Shown one piece after another: positions 30,941 through 40,492 of a stretch of DNA of 64,000 bases; the stretch's first letter is position 1; every line of letters starts with the position of its first letter. The notes beneath the pieces were generated by a model. The model was given only the letters and a program-made list of their open reading frames with translations, was not told the DNA's origin and did no database searches. The position numbers were made by a program, and so were the translations under genes. Origin of the DNA: Symbiodinium natans. Its lineage: Eukaryota; Sar; Dinophyceae; Suessiales; Symbiodiniaceae. Location of the stretch: positions 181,497 through 245,496 of the forward strand of contig CAJNDS010000049.1 in NCBI GenBank assembly GCA_905221605.1, written 5' to 3'.

Positions 30941-31050
30941 ATGGCTGCTGGCTTCTACGGAGACTTTGGCCACTACACGTACGAGCTCCGAGATGTTTGG
31001 ATCGGGCACAAATGGAAGAGGGTATCCAGGGGCCCCCAAACCTGAACTCC
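30941..31050 (+). CDS. Candidate exon, unknown protein
   Basis: An ATG-started frame of about 34 codons with a protein-like aromatic-rich sequence (FYGDFGHYTYELRDVWIGHK). It runs to TGA at about 31045 unless spliced earlier. No domain recognised. The surrounding DNA (30360-30900 and 31050-31300) has CCTAAAC words but nothing else I can name. Confidence 0.4.
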
Positions 31051-31301
31051 AAACAGAGGTACTCGTAGTGAGATACACTCGCGCCAAGGGAAAAAGACCA
31101 GTAAGGCTTGTGGCCCCCAGGGCCTTCACCCTAACCCTATGCGTTTGGGGTTCGGGGGGCTCTAAAAGCCCTGGCCCCCAAGACCACGAAACCCTCAGTC
31201 AGCCTTAGCTTCGGGCTGAAGGGCTCCTGTGAGCCAGCGCGAAGACCTTATAGCCCAAAAGGGGTGGAGCGAAAGCCTGAACTCCCTTAAAGGGGCAAAA
31301 G

Positions 31302-31437
31302 GAGGGACGCCTAGAAGGGACCCTTAATCTTATTCCCTATCTTACCCCTATATAGACCGTATATAGTCCCTATATACCTAGGAAGCCCCCAAATAACCCC
31401 CTAAGTAACCCCTAAGGGTCCCTCAAAAGGGTCCCTC
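31302..31437. mobile_element. MITE-like element, family B copy 1
   Basis: About 136 bp with ~25-bp imperfect inverted ends (GAGGGACGCCTAGAAGGGAC on the left; the right end reads as the complement of GAGGGACCCTTTTGAGGGAC). The interior has repeated CCCTATATA words. A second copy lies at 35034-35163 in the same orientation. Confidence 0.65.
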
Positions 31438-31959
31438 GCTTCGTCCCTTAGCCCCTAAGCTCCCCAAGCCCGAGCTGCCGAGGGCCGATGGCTGGTTTCA
31501 CCCCGCCTCGCCGGCGCCGGCTGCGGTTAAGGCACCCTGTCTGGATCGACCCCGCAAGCCCAAAGCCCCGAAGCCACCAAGGATGCCAAAAACCCGATAT
31601 CCTAAACCTGCAGTTGCGGGGCTGTGATCCTCTGGGCGCGGCGTTGAGGTTTCAGGATGTTTCAGGAACCGCAGCCCACTCTTGAAGCCCTGTACGCCGC
31701 AAAGGGTCCACAAAAGCTGTCTAAAGTCTAACGCCTCTTCAAGCCCCCACAGCCAGGGCCAGAGCACGTGCCTGCGAGTTGAAGTTGGAGAGGCCGCGAG
31801 GGTCAGGGTGGGTGTTGCGACTTGGCACACACTCACATGAAGGCAAACTGAGCGGTGCCAACTCTTGGCGTTCAGAAGCTCACAGCCGTGTCTTTGAGCT
31901 GCAGGCCAACCTTCAGCCCGCAGCCATCTGGGGCCGGGGGCGATCTGCAGCGGCATGTT

Positions 31960-33299
31960 GAGTGAGTTTCGGAGGCATCCAAGAACCACCTATCTGGGCA
32001 CATCATCCCCGTATGATCTCGAGGCAAATCATCATAGAAGCTCAACCTGTAGCTGATAATGTAGCTGCCGACCGGATGGAGAAGTACCTGAAAAAGTTCG
32101 AATGCGTCCACCTGGACTCTGCCCTGACCAGAGGGAGCACCGTATGGCAGAGTGGTGCAAGAGGATATCTCGGGAATTACGGACTCTGAGACTGTTGTCT
32201 GCATCTTGTCTCCTGGTCTGTGGCAGCGAGACGGCACAAGTGGATCGTATTCGGAAGGTGTCCTGACCGAGATGTACTGGGAACCGGAACGGTCAATGGT
32301 CCGCTCTTCCTGTTTCGAAGCCCTCTGAGAGACCTCTGCTTCGATGCAGGTTCTTTCGGCCGCGACGCCATGCGACGCCCATCCTCTTGTTCCGTCCGTC
32401 TCCGTCTCGACTACCGTCTCGGATACCGCCCCACCGCCTGGGCGACTGCCACGAACATCGCATCGTGCACCAAAAACTTCGGAAGTGACTTCGTCAGGCC
32501 AGACACCGAAGCCGCAGGCCCCTGTGACAGGCGGATTCGAGAAGACTAAGTTGAGGAGGCGGCGCGATTTGGGCGGCGCCAGCCGAGAATCCCTGATCGA
32601 GGAGCTTGATGTTCGAGACGTCGGTCTGTCGTTAGAAGCAGGAAACCGGACGGCAAACTGGATGCTATCTGACCTCAGCAATGGAAAGCTGCAGCTGCGC
32701 GACATCCAACCACTGGTGGTCTTACGCTTTCCGCCGCAACGGGAGAACGCTGCCGTGTTTGGGAAGGCACATCTGAAAGCTGCACAGAAATTCTAGAAGA
32801 TGACCTCCAGGAAGGTGAAGCTCCGATGTGTGGTCGTCGAAGACAAAGACGGCGCTGGCAGCGAAGCTAGTCAGAAGACCCGATGAAATGCTTGATACGC
32901 TTCCTGGCCGAGAAGCGACACTCTGAGTATGACCCAGCAGAGAACAGGTCTGCCTCAACCTGAGGAAGGTGGACGTGCTGCACATATGCCACATGCATGA
33001 CAACGCGCAGAATGCATTGTCAGCACGGGGCGCACAGAGGCCAAGCGCAAGCCTTCAGACCTTGCGCCTTTGGTCATTAAAGAGTTGGCAGAACAGGAAT
33101 ATTGGGCTGTCTTTGGGAACAGGCGGCTGAAGCCTTGAAGGATGTCCGAGAGCCTTTTTTGGATGCCTTGCCTCGTCTGGGACAAGGGCAGTTCTCCGGC
33201 CTCTTTCGCGTGCAAGATGATTACGTCGACCACAGCGAGGATTCTAAAGGCGGCAAAGGCGGTGGATGTGGCAAGGGCGGTGGCAAGTGCTTCAGGTAG
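31960..33299 (+). pseudogene. Decayed or heavily split gene, unknown function
   Basis: Several protein-like + strand stretches sit in different frames: about 31962-32189 (ADNVAADRMEKYLKKFECVH), 32130-32330 (TVVCILSPGLWQRDGTSG), 32344-32796 (EELDVRDVGLSLEAGNRTAN), about 32950-33110 (NLRKVDVLHICHMHDNAQNA) and 33102-33299 (EALKDVREPFLDALPRLGQG, ending in a Gly/Lys/Cys tail KGGGCGKGGGKCFR). Frame changes occur without clear splice sites, suggesting accumulated frameshifts. A 277-codon minus-strand frame covers 31872-32705 but reads less like a protein. No family recognised. Confidence 0.35.
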
Positions 33300-33450
33300 C
33301 CTACATAGTTTGGCCACGATTGGCCACGTGGTTGTTGCCCAACGATGTTTCACTATGCAATACAGTCTCATGCCTTCACGTTGTTGCTTTCCTATCGGAG
33401 GTTGTGCCGTGTGCGCAGGGAGGTAAACAGGTGATGTAGGAGGCTGTTTC

Positions 33451-33927
33451 GTGTGTGCTGAAGGAGACAAGGGTTGCAGCATCAGCAAGTTGAAAGACTC
33501 AACCTCAGTTCCCGAGCTTTGCAACTGTGAGCGAGGGAGGATGCTTTTCAGGGGCTCGCCGGTGGGCATGCAGTGCATGCAGGGGGACAGATGGGCTAAG
33601 GTATTGGTCAACTCCTGCAAAGGTGTTAGGACCTGTTACATTCCTCGTGCACTCAACGGGGGGAGGGGGAGGGCCAAAAAACGAGGGAGGGAACGCCAGC
33701 GAGAGCAAGAGGGTGCGGAAGACCAACGCTACTGCCTCAGGTCATCTCTGTCCGATTCCAACGCTGCGAGCTATGCCACGAGCCTGTCGACTGCCTCGGA
33801 GAATTTTGATTCATCTCTGAAGGTGCACGGGCGATGGCTGTGTGACTCACGTGAGCGAGCCCCGAAACTCCAAACCGCAACCGCACATGATGAGAAGATA
33901 TGTGGCAGCTTTTTTACAAGCCCTTAA
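33451..33927 (+). CDS. Unassigned open frame
   Basis: A 158-codon frame without an ATG at its upstream end. Sequence is mixed, with a basic patch (GRGRAKKRGRERQREQE). No domain or homologous exon style is evident. It may be chance in a stretch without telomere-like filler. Confidence 0.2.
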   Translation: MCAEGDKGCSISKLKDSTSVPELCNCERGRMLFRGSPVGMQCMQGDRWAKVLVNSCKGVRTCYIPRALNGGRGRAKKRGRERQREQEGAEDQRYCLRSSLSDSNAASYATSLSTASENFDSSLKVHGRWLCDSRERAPKLQTATAHDEKICGSFFTSP

Positions 33928-34353
33928 TGCCCTAAACCCTACACCTTAAACCCTGCACCTTAAAGCCTCAACCCTACACCCTCAACCCTCCCTAGCGAGA
34001 CTCCTAGAGGTGAATGTGGGCCTTGGTTCAGGTTCCGCTTTTGGTTGACCTCCCAAACTAGGGGGGTGCCCTTGTTCGGGATTTCCTTTGAGTAAGGATC
34101 ATCATATTTCGGGGTGTAGTTGGGGGATGTTAACCCTAAACCGTCCTAAACCCTTATTTTTTGGGGGAAATACACATTTCAGGAAAACTAGAACTTCGAC
34201 CATGATGTGCTACTGAGGGTGGACCCGACTTCCGAGCCACGAAACTCTCACTTCTCCCTTTTCCCTACCTGATGCACACGTGACTCAAGCCCCAAGCCCT
34301 AAGCCCTAAACCCATACCCTAAACCCTGAACCGCAAAACCCAGCCGAATGCAG

Positions 34354-34733
34354 GCGCTGCTTGCGGAAGTGGATCAGCTTCGCGAGGCGAAGAGACGGGG
34401 TTTTAAGGCTTAGGGTTGAGGCTTGTTGCGCGGCAGAACGTGTTTCGTCGGGATGAGGGTGGCTGCAGCGTGTAGGGTTGAAGATTAGGGTTTGGGGTTG
34501 AAGGTTTGTGGGGGGTGTGTTTCGTGGGTTTGGGGTTCCGGCATTGAGGGTCGGGGTTGGGGGTTGAGCTCTCAAAAGCTCCAGCAGCATTGCAAGCCTG
34601 GAGCCTGAACTCTAAGTCTTCAGCCCCGGGACCCAAACAAAAAACTCCTCCCGGGGATCAACAGGAGCACAACACGCTGTGCGACTGCCTGCGTGCGAAG
34701 GGCGTGTTGACCAGCCAGGACCTGTCAATCCGT
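34354..34733 (+). CDS. Two exons of a coiled-coil protein
   Basis: Exon 34354-34386 (ALLAEVDQLRE) and exon 34665-34733 (includes EHNTLCDCLRAKGVLTSQDL) are both phase 0. Each follows an AG and is followed by a GC donor. A possible next exon begins at 35185 (DLAHQSARRLRL). The peptides are helical and charged. No family recognised. The intron (34387-34664) is telomere-like G/T-rich sequence. Confidence 0.5.
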
Positions 34734-35033
34734 GCGAGGTTCGAGGGTTTTTGGCTTTACAGTTTTTTTTTTTGTTTCGCGTTGTCGTCTTTCGATGTTC
34801 GAGTTTTTAGGTGCATCTGGAGAGGGGTTTTAGGGCCGTATAGGGTTCGCTGCCGGGGATAAGAACAACCCAAGAGCTTAAAATCCCTTGGGCCCAAAAA
34901 CTCACAAAACTACCAAAGCGCCCACCCCAAACCCCCAAACAATTAAAGCCCAACCCACAATTCCCTAAAACCCCGAAACCCTGCACCCCTCAGCCCCTCA
35001 AATCCCTATCGCGCTTTGAATTAAGGGGTCTAA

Positions 35034-35163
35034 GGAGGGACCCCTAGAAGGGACCCTCAATCGTATTCCCCTATATAACCTCTGTATGTGCGTTACATAG
35101 TCCCTGTGTACCTAAGCCGCAAGAACCCTTAAGTATCCCTAAGGTCCCTAATAAGGGTCCCTC
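35034..35163. mobile_element. MITE-like element, family B copy 2
   Basis: About 130 bp, matching 31302-31437 in order of words (GGGACC, CTAGAAGGGACCCT, ATTCCCCTATATA, TAGTCCCT, ACCTA, AAGGGTCCCTC). Ends are inverted repeats of GGAGGGACCC type. It has diverged by point changes and small indels. Confidence 0.65.
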
Positions 35164-35612
35164 CTTTCGTCCCTTGAGTACCAGGACCTGGCGCACCAGA
35201 GTGCCCGGAGGCTGCGGCTTGGATCGCCTCGGAGTTCGTCGGCGTCGTGAGGTTAGACAGCGCGTAGCTTCTCCAGAGCCTACCGTGAGTAGTTGTCCCT
35301 TATGACTTATACCCCCTAGACCAGTTTCGTATTCTAGGCAGTTTAGTTTCGGGTTCATGAGTTCAGGGACTGGGACTTGGGGGGCTTCGGCAGTTTAGGG
35401 CTTGGGGAGTTTTGCGTCGAGGGTTCCGGGCGTAGGGATCGGTTGAGAGATGGAAGGTCCTTAGTCCTAAGCTCGAAGCCCTGAACTCGTGTCGCCGCGA
35501 GCTCGTTCTTAGCAGGGAATCAGGTTCCTTGTATATTCCCTGAGCACGGTGGCGAGCCTTAAATTCGAAGCTTCAAAACCTGATCCTTAGGCTCCCTCGC
35601 AGTCCCCGAACA

Positions 35613-35855
35613 CCCTAAACCCTAAACCCTAAACCCTAAACCCTAAACCCTAAACCCTAAACCCTAAACCCTAAACCCTAAACCCTAAACCCTAAACCCT
35701 AAACCCTAAACCCTAAACCGTAAACCCTAAGCCCTAAGCCCTAAGCCCTAAACCCTAAGCCCTAAACCCTAAACCCTAAACCTTTAAACCCTAAACCTTT
35801 AAACCCTAAACCCTAAACCCTACACCCGTAACCTTTAAACCCTAAACCCTAAACC
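35613..35855. repeat. Interstitial telomere-type CCCTAAA array
   Basis: Perfect from 35613 to about 35718, then degenerate (CCCTAAG and CCTTTAAA variants). Same orientation as the array at 105. It sits in a gene-free interval, 35220-36620, that otherwise shows only TTTAGGG words and poly-G runs (36328-36341 and 36385-36398). Confidence 0.95.
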
Positions 35856-36623
35856 CCATGGGTTCTAAGGGAAAAGTGTCTTTTCCTCGCTGAGGCAGGC
35901 CTCGACATTTCAGAGCCTGTGCCGAAGCCCGGCTGCTGAGCCTTAGCAGAATTAGCGGAGAATTAGAAGGTTTAGGGTTTAGGGTTTAGGGTTTAGATGC
36001 AGGGGTTTCACAGTTGCCGGGGTTTGTGCAAGCAGTCTGCGGACGCTTCGGACGAAAGATTCGGACGAAGAAGATAGCAAATTGAATTAGTGGGATTGAA
36101 AGAAAGAGTGATGAAATATCAGGCGCAAGTGTCCGTGCCTGCCTTTCCTCTAGTAAACATTCCTAATGCGGTTCAGGTTTTGTTAGTTGAGAAGGTTTGG
36201 CTTTGGGGTTTCTGGGGTGTTTAGTGCCTGAGCATTTCGGCTGAAGGGTCTAATTGTAAACGCTTGCGCGCGCCGCCTCGGCAGCCGGGCCGGCCCCAGG
36301 ACAGAAAAGGAGGAAAGAGGGTTTCTGGGGGGGGGGGGGGCGGGGTTTTCGTGCCTCCAAGTGATGGGGGGGTCCCACAGGGCGGGGGGGGGGGGGGGAA
36401 GGGTCGGGTTAGGGGGAAGGAGGCCTTCCCCTTAAGGGTACCCCCAACCGAAACCCCCATATGGGTGTTGGGTTTGGGGCGGCTTAGTGCTAAGGCTGAC
36501 TTCCGTAATCACGTTGCCCGTGTTCACGCCAGAGCCGCTACAAGTCAGACTTTTGGTGGCCCGCTGCTACAAGGGGGGGAGAAGGTGCAGGAAAGAGGAC
36601 TTGATTTCCGGTCACTTATCAGC

Positions 36624-37244
36624 ATGTTGTTGCGCCGTGCCTTGCCGCCAAGCCGAGCAGCTGCCATTGTGGCAGCTTTCTACACACCGTGCCGCGGAGG
36701 TGCCGGACGGCTTGGCGGGGTTCCATCTCTTAGGTTGCTCGGAATGCAAGCCACCAAGTGCGCGGTCGCACCCAAGAACCAAAAGTTGGTGCAAGACATT
36801 CTGCGGTTCGGGTTGATGGATCCCGAACTCCATGCGCTCGCAAGAAAGAAGCTGGAAAGCCACAGCCAGATGGAGAGCAGGACCACGTGGGCGTTGATTG
36901 CCGGTGCTGGCTTGGCTGCAGCGATGGGGCCCTTGGTAGTGCTCAACTGCCTGGGCTTCAAGGGATCCATGATTGCCGCTGGCTCATGGGCGGCTGCGTC
37001 GCAACCGGCAGCCATTGCAAGTGGAAGTTGGTTTGCTTGGGCGCAATCAACGGCAGCCACTGGCGGACTCTTCACCAAGCTTGGCCTGGTGACATCGACT
37101 TCCACCTGGGTGGCTTTGTCCCGTTTGACCAAGCCGGCAGACATGACCGATAAGGAATTGCTGGAGACATTGGTCCAGAAAGAGCTGATTGATGACGAGG
37201 TTCGCAACCTCTTGCTCAAAAAGCTGCGGCCAACGAGACTGTGA
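36624..37244 (+). CDS. Ifi-6-16 (IFI27/ISG12-like) family protein
   Basis: An uninterrupted frame of 206 codons from ATG 36624. Residues 1-40 are Arg/Ala-rich without acidic residues (MLLRRALPPSRAAAIVAAFY), like a mitochondrial presequence. A helical charged segment follows (DILRFGLMDPELHALARKKL). Then comes a ~75-residue small-residue hydrophobic region with the family signature: AGAGLAAAMGPLVVLNCLGF, KGSMIAAGSWAAASQPAAIA and STAATGG. This matches the Ifi-6-16 domain, membrane-associated in animals and linked to mitochondria. The C-terminus is a charged helix. An in-frame ATG upstream at 36264 is less likely because 36264-36620 is low complexity. A shorter start at the internal ATG near 36744 is possible. 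Confidence 0.72.
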   Translation: MLLRRALPPSRAAAIVAAFYTPCRGGAGRLGGVPSLRLLGMQATKCAVAPKNQKLVQDILRFGLMDPELHALARKKLESHSQMESRTTWALIAGAGLAAAMGPLVVLNCLGFKGSMIAAGSWAAASQPAAIASGSWFAWAQSTAATGGLFTKLGLVTSTSTWVALSRLTKPADMTDKELLETLVQKELIDDEVRNLLLKKLRPTRL

Positions 37245-37884
37245 CGTGGTCATCATGTTGGCGCGGTTCAATATGTGGCATACCTTTGGCCGAAATTGCT
37301 CCAAAAGCATTTTGCAAGGTCTTCTTGTTTGCCTCTGTCTGCATCAGATCTCATTCATACTTGTGCAGGGCATTTGGAGCTTTAGCTTTGGGGGTTTCGG
37401 AACCTCCGAGCCCCAAACGGAACTTATTGCTTGTTTGCCGACAAAAGCCGAACCCAAACCTCCAACAGTCGAGGTGCGCTCGGTGGCCGAGGCACCGGGG
37501 CTTTCAGGAAAGCCGAAACATCGGATTCCCCGAAGATTTCTGGTGTGGGCTTTCGGGGTGCTTTAGGGTTTGGGGTTTAGTTACCTGACGGGTTTGGGCT
37601 GGTGGCAGCTGTGTGTTTGAGGGCTCGGAGACCGGAGGAAAGCCTGAACCCTTAAACCCTGAGCCCTACACCCTGCAACCACTTTAAAACCCCTCAACTC
37701 TGAACCAAAAACTCTGAGATTTTGATCCCTGCACCCTCAAACACCCTATACCACACACCGTAAGAACCAACAAAGATCCCAAACCCCTCCCAACAACCCT
37801 AAACTCCAAACCCTCTACCCTACAGTTACAATTTAAACCCCCAACCCTAAACCCCCAACCCTATAAACTGCCCCCAACGTGCAG

Positions 37885-37929
37885 GCGCTGGGCCCAAACG
37901 TCCTGGCCCTCGCCGCGGCTTCTCCGAAC
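37885..37929 (+). CDS. Candidate short exon, unknown protein
   Basis: A 15-codon Ala/Leu-rich block (ALGPNVLALAAASPN) between GTGCAG and a GC donor, in DNA otherwise made of CCCTAAA-like words (37620-37880 and 37990-38290). The style matches the exons of the recognised genes, but no neighbouring exon could be joined to it. Confidence 0.35.
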
Positions 37930-38430
37930 GCCGCCTCGGCGCCTCTAGCGCATTGGTGTTGTGGAGCTTCGGGTGTTTAGGGTGTCCTATACCGAAATTT
38001 GATAAACCCTAGAACCCTAGGCTCTAAACCCTAAGCCGAGGCAAGCAACACACGAACAGCAGGGGGGTGGGTAAGACCTAAACCCCAAACCCTAAACCCC
38101 TCAAGCGAAAAACGCCTGAACCCTAAACCCTAAACGGCATGAGGAGCGGAGGGTTGGGTGCCTGACTTTGTCATACTCCTTCGGCCCCCCTGGCCCTAAA
38201 CCCTAAACCCTAAACCCTCAACCCTAAACCCTAAACCCCAAACCCTAAACCCTAAACCCCAAACCCTAAACCCTAAACCCTAAAGCCTAAATCAGCCCCA
38301 TAGCCCAGGCCCGCCAGGCCCTGAGTCCCTCGGCCCCCTTGCGACGTCCCAAGAGCCGAGGCATGCAGGTCCACGTTCCTCATGCAGCCACCCGAGCAAC
38401 CCGAGGTCCTTTTCTGGCTTCAGGGTTTTG

Positions 38431-38636
38431 GGTTTAGGGGGTTTAGGGGGTTTAGGGGGTTTAGGGGGTTTAGGGGGTTTAGGGGGTTTAGGGGGTTTAG
38501 GGGGTTTAGGGGGTTTAGGGGGTTTAGGGGGTTTAGGGGGTTTAGGGGGTTTAGGGGGTTTAGGGGGGTTAGGGGGTTTAGGGGGTTTAAGGGGTTTAGG
38601 GGGTTCAGGGGGTTTAGGGGGTTTAGGGGGTTTAGG
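38431..38636. repeat. (TTTAGGGGG)n 9-bp telomere-variant array
   Basis: About 23 units of a 9-bp variant of the telomere repeat (two extra G). The same 9-mer occurs on the opposite strand at 54400-54530. The FRG- or GGL-repeat frames here are artefacts. 38195-38285 just upstream has the normal 7-bp CCCTAAA unit in the other orientation. Confidence 0.96.
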
Positions 38637-39133
38637 CTGGGTCAAGGACCCTCGTTTTTTTGTTAAGGGCTTTGCGGGCTGGTGTTTCCATGGCTTTAGG
38701 GTTCCATTTGGTTTTCCTGGCGTTTCCGACACTCTCTGCGGTTCAGGGTCGAGCGCTTTAGGGAAGTGCTTTGGGAGTTCAAGGGGTTGCCCTGCTTCAC
38801 TGTTAGGGGTTTTCCAGCCTTTGCGATGTTGCGGGGAAAGGGTTTGTGTGTCTCCGGAGCCACCATGCCCCGTGCGGCACTCCGTCCATCTTCTGACCTT
38901 AGAGCCCTGCTGCCCACACCCTGGTACCTTTTTGTCCACAATCTGTCCAAAGTGTTATGGCAAGCATGGTGCTGGAGTTCTCACAGAAATTTCTGGAGAC
39001 TGCTGCTAGCAGCCCCAGAGAAAAAGTCCTTGGACATTTCCGGAGTCTCCTGCTAGCAGCCCCAGAAAAGAAGTCCCTGGCACTCTCAAGGGGTTTCGGG
39101 TGTAGGTGGGGTTGCCGCGAGGAGGAAGCACCC

Positions 39134-40492
39134 AGGCTAGCCGATGAGGAGCTGCAGTCAGAAGCAGTCGGGCTGTTCGAGGGTCCCTTTGGCTCCCTTT
39201 GCTGTAAATAAGGCTTCGGGAATCCGAGTTCGACCCGCTTATGGGCGACCTGCTTGCGGGGATGGAGGTAGGTGGACCCTGACTGCAAATCTCTCAACAT
39301 AAACCTTGAACCCCGATTCTTGTAGTGCCTGGGCCCCAAGGCCCGAATGCTTGAGCCCGAAGCAGCCGAAGCGCTGCGCTCTAAACCTGAAATCTTGGAC
39401 CAGCGGCTTGGGTTCATTCCATTTGGGGCGTTCAGGGTTTATGGGGTTCAGGGATATCGGGAGGCATTCAGGCAATTGGATATGTATTTCTCAGGGCGAC
39501 CTTACGCACTGGCTATGCACTCTGAGTACGAGCTGAAACCGTAAACCCGAAAATTGAAGCCTCAATCCACCCCGAAACCTTAAACCCAAAACCGTAAACC
39601 CCAAACTTCAAACCTTAAACCTTAAACCCCAAAACCCTCAACCCACGCTCCACGGCAAAAGGAGGCACCGCTACCGACCGGGCGAAGTCCGGCAGGCCTA
39701 GGGTGGATACAACACCCACGAGCATCGCCTCAGCTATCCCGGTTGGTCGGTTTTAGGGTTCAGGGTTCAGGGTTTAGGGTTTAAGCTTTCTGTTGTCTCT
39801 CTGCCTCCTCCAGGGGGGAAGCCCGGGGAAGCCTATACGGGAAGCCTTGCCTGAATGTGAATGCAATCGCTCCGCAGAACTGCTGCAGCTCAAGGCCTGT
39901 GTTAAGTTCTTCCGGAGTTTGCCCCCCAGAGGACCGTCTCGGTGAGGTAGCTGGCATGGAAACGTCAAAACTTCTCTTGGACGAAAATGCTGAGGTGGAG
40001 GTTCGAACGAGGGTTGCATCCATGGGCGTCGAGGAGCTAAGGCATCTCATTCGCCAGCGTGAGCTGGAATTGGACCTTCTAAAGATGAACTTGCAGAATA
40101 AGCTCAACCCACAGATCAACATCAACGTTGTACAGGCATCCGGTCGTTCAACCTCCGTTCACGTCAGAGTCAATGCTACAATCCGGGAGTTTGCAGCGTC
40201 AGTCCGCTTGGCCCTTGGATTTGGAGGTCCAGGTAACATGGGGATCGGCTTGCTGTATGGCCAACTGTGGCTGGAAGGGTCAAAGACGGTCAAGGATTGT
40301 GGGCTCCAAGATGGAGAGACCGTAGCTGTGGTGTTGCACGGTGTGGATGTGGAGCCTGGAGTCGAAGATCTGTCCGAAGATCTGTCCGAAGATCTGTCCG
40401 AAGACGAAGCAAACGAGGACGCACTTATACGCCCCCAGCCCAACAGACAACTCCAAGCTTTCATCCGGGCGAATTTTACCCAGGGCGCATGA
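39134..40492 (+). CDS. Ubiquitin-like-domain protein, multi-exon
   Basis: The main exon is 39814-40492, preceded by a long polypyrimidine tract and CAG. Candidate upstream exons are 39134-39179 (LADEELQSEAVGLFE), 39213-39267 (LRESEFDPLMGDLLAGME, GT donor) and 39341-39406 (ARMLEPEAAEALRSKPEILD). Within the last exon, a coiled-coil segment (VEELRHLIRQRELELDLLKM) is followed by a beta-grasp domain of about 75 residues: INVVQASGR, LLYGQLWLEGSKTVKDCGL and QDGETVAVVLHG, the ubiquitin-like fold pattern. There is no C-terminal Gly-Gly, so it is a domain rather than a conjugated modifier. An acidic SEDLSEDLSED repeat follows, then a short tail and TGA. An internal ATG at 39956 could be the start if the upstream exons are not used. 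Confidence 0.6.

Noticed and set aside
32722-33003. Minus-strand 93-codon ORF with hydrophobic stretch
   Set aside because: It overlaps better protein-like + strand sequence and has no supporting motif.
36264-36623. N-terminal extension of the Ifi-6-16 frame
   Set aside because: Sequence is poly-G and low complexity with Gly-rich translation. The ATG at 36624 gives a plausible targeting leader.
38292-39009. Pro-Lys or Gly-rich collagen-like ORFs
   Set aside because: They come from the 9-bp TTTAGGGGG array.
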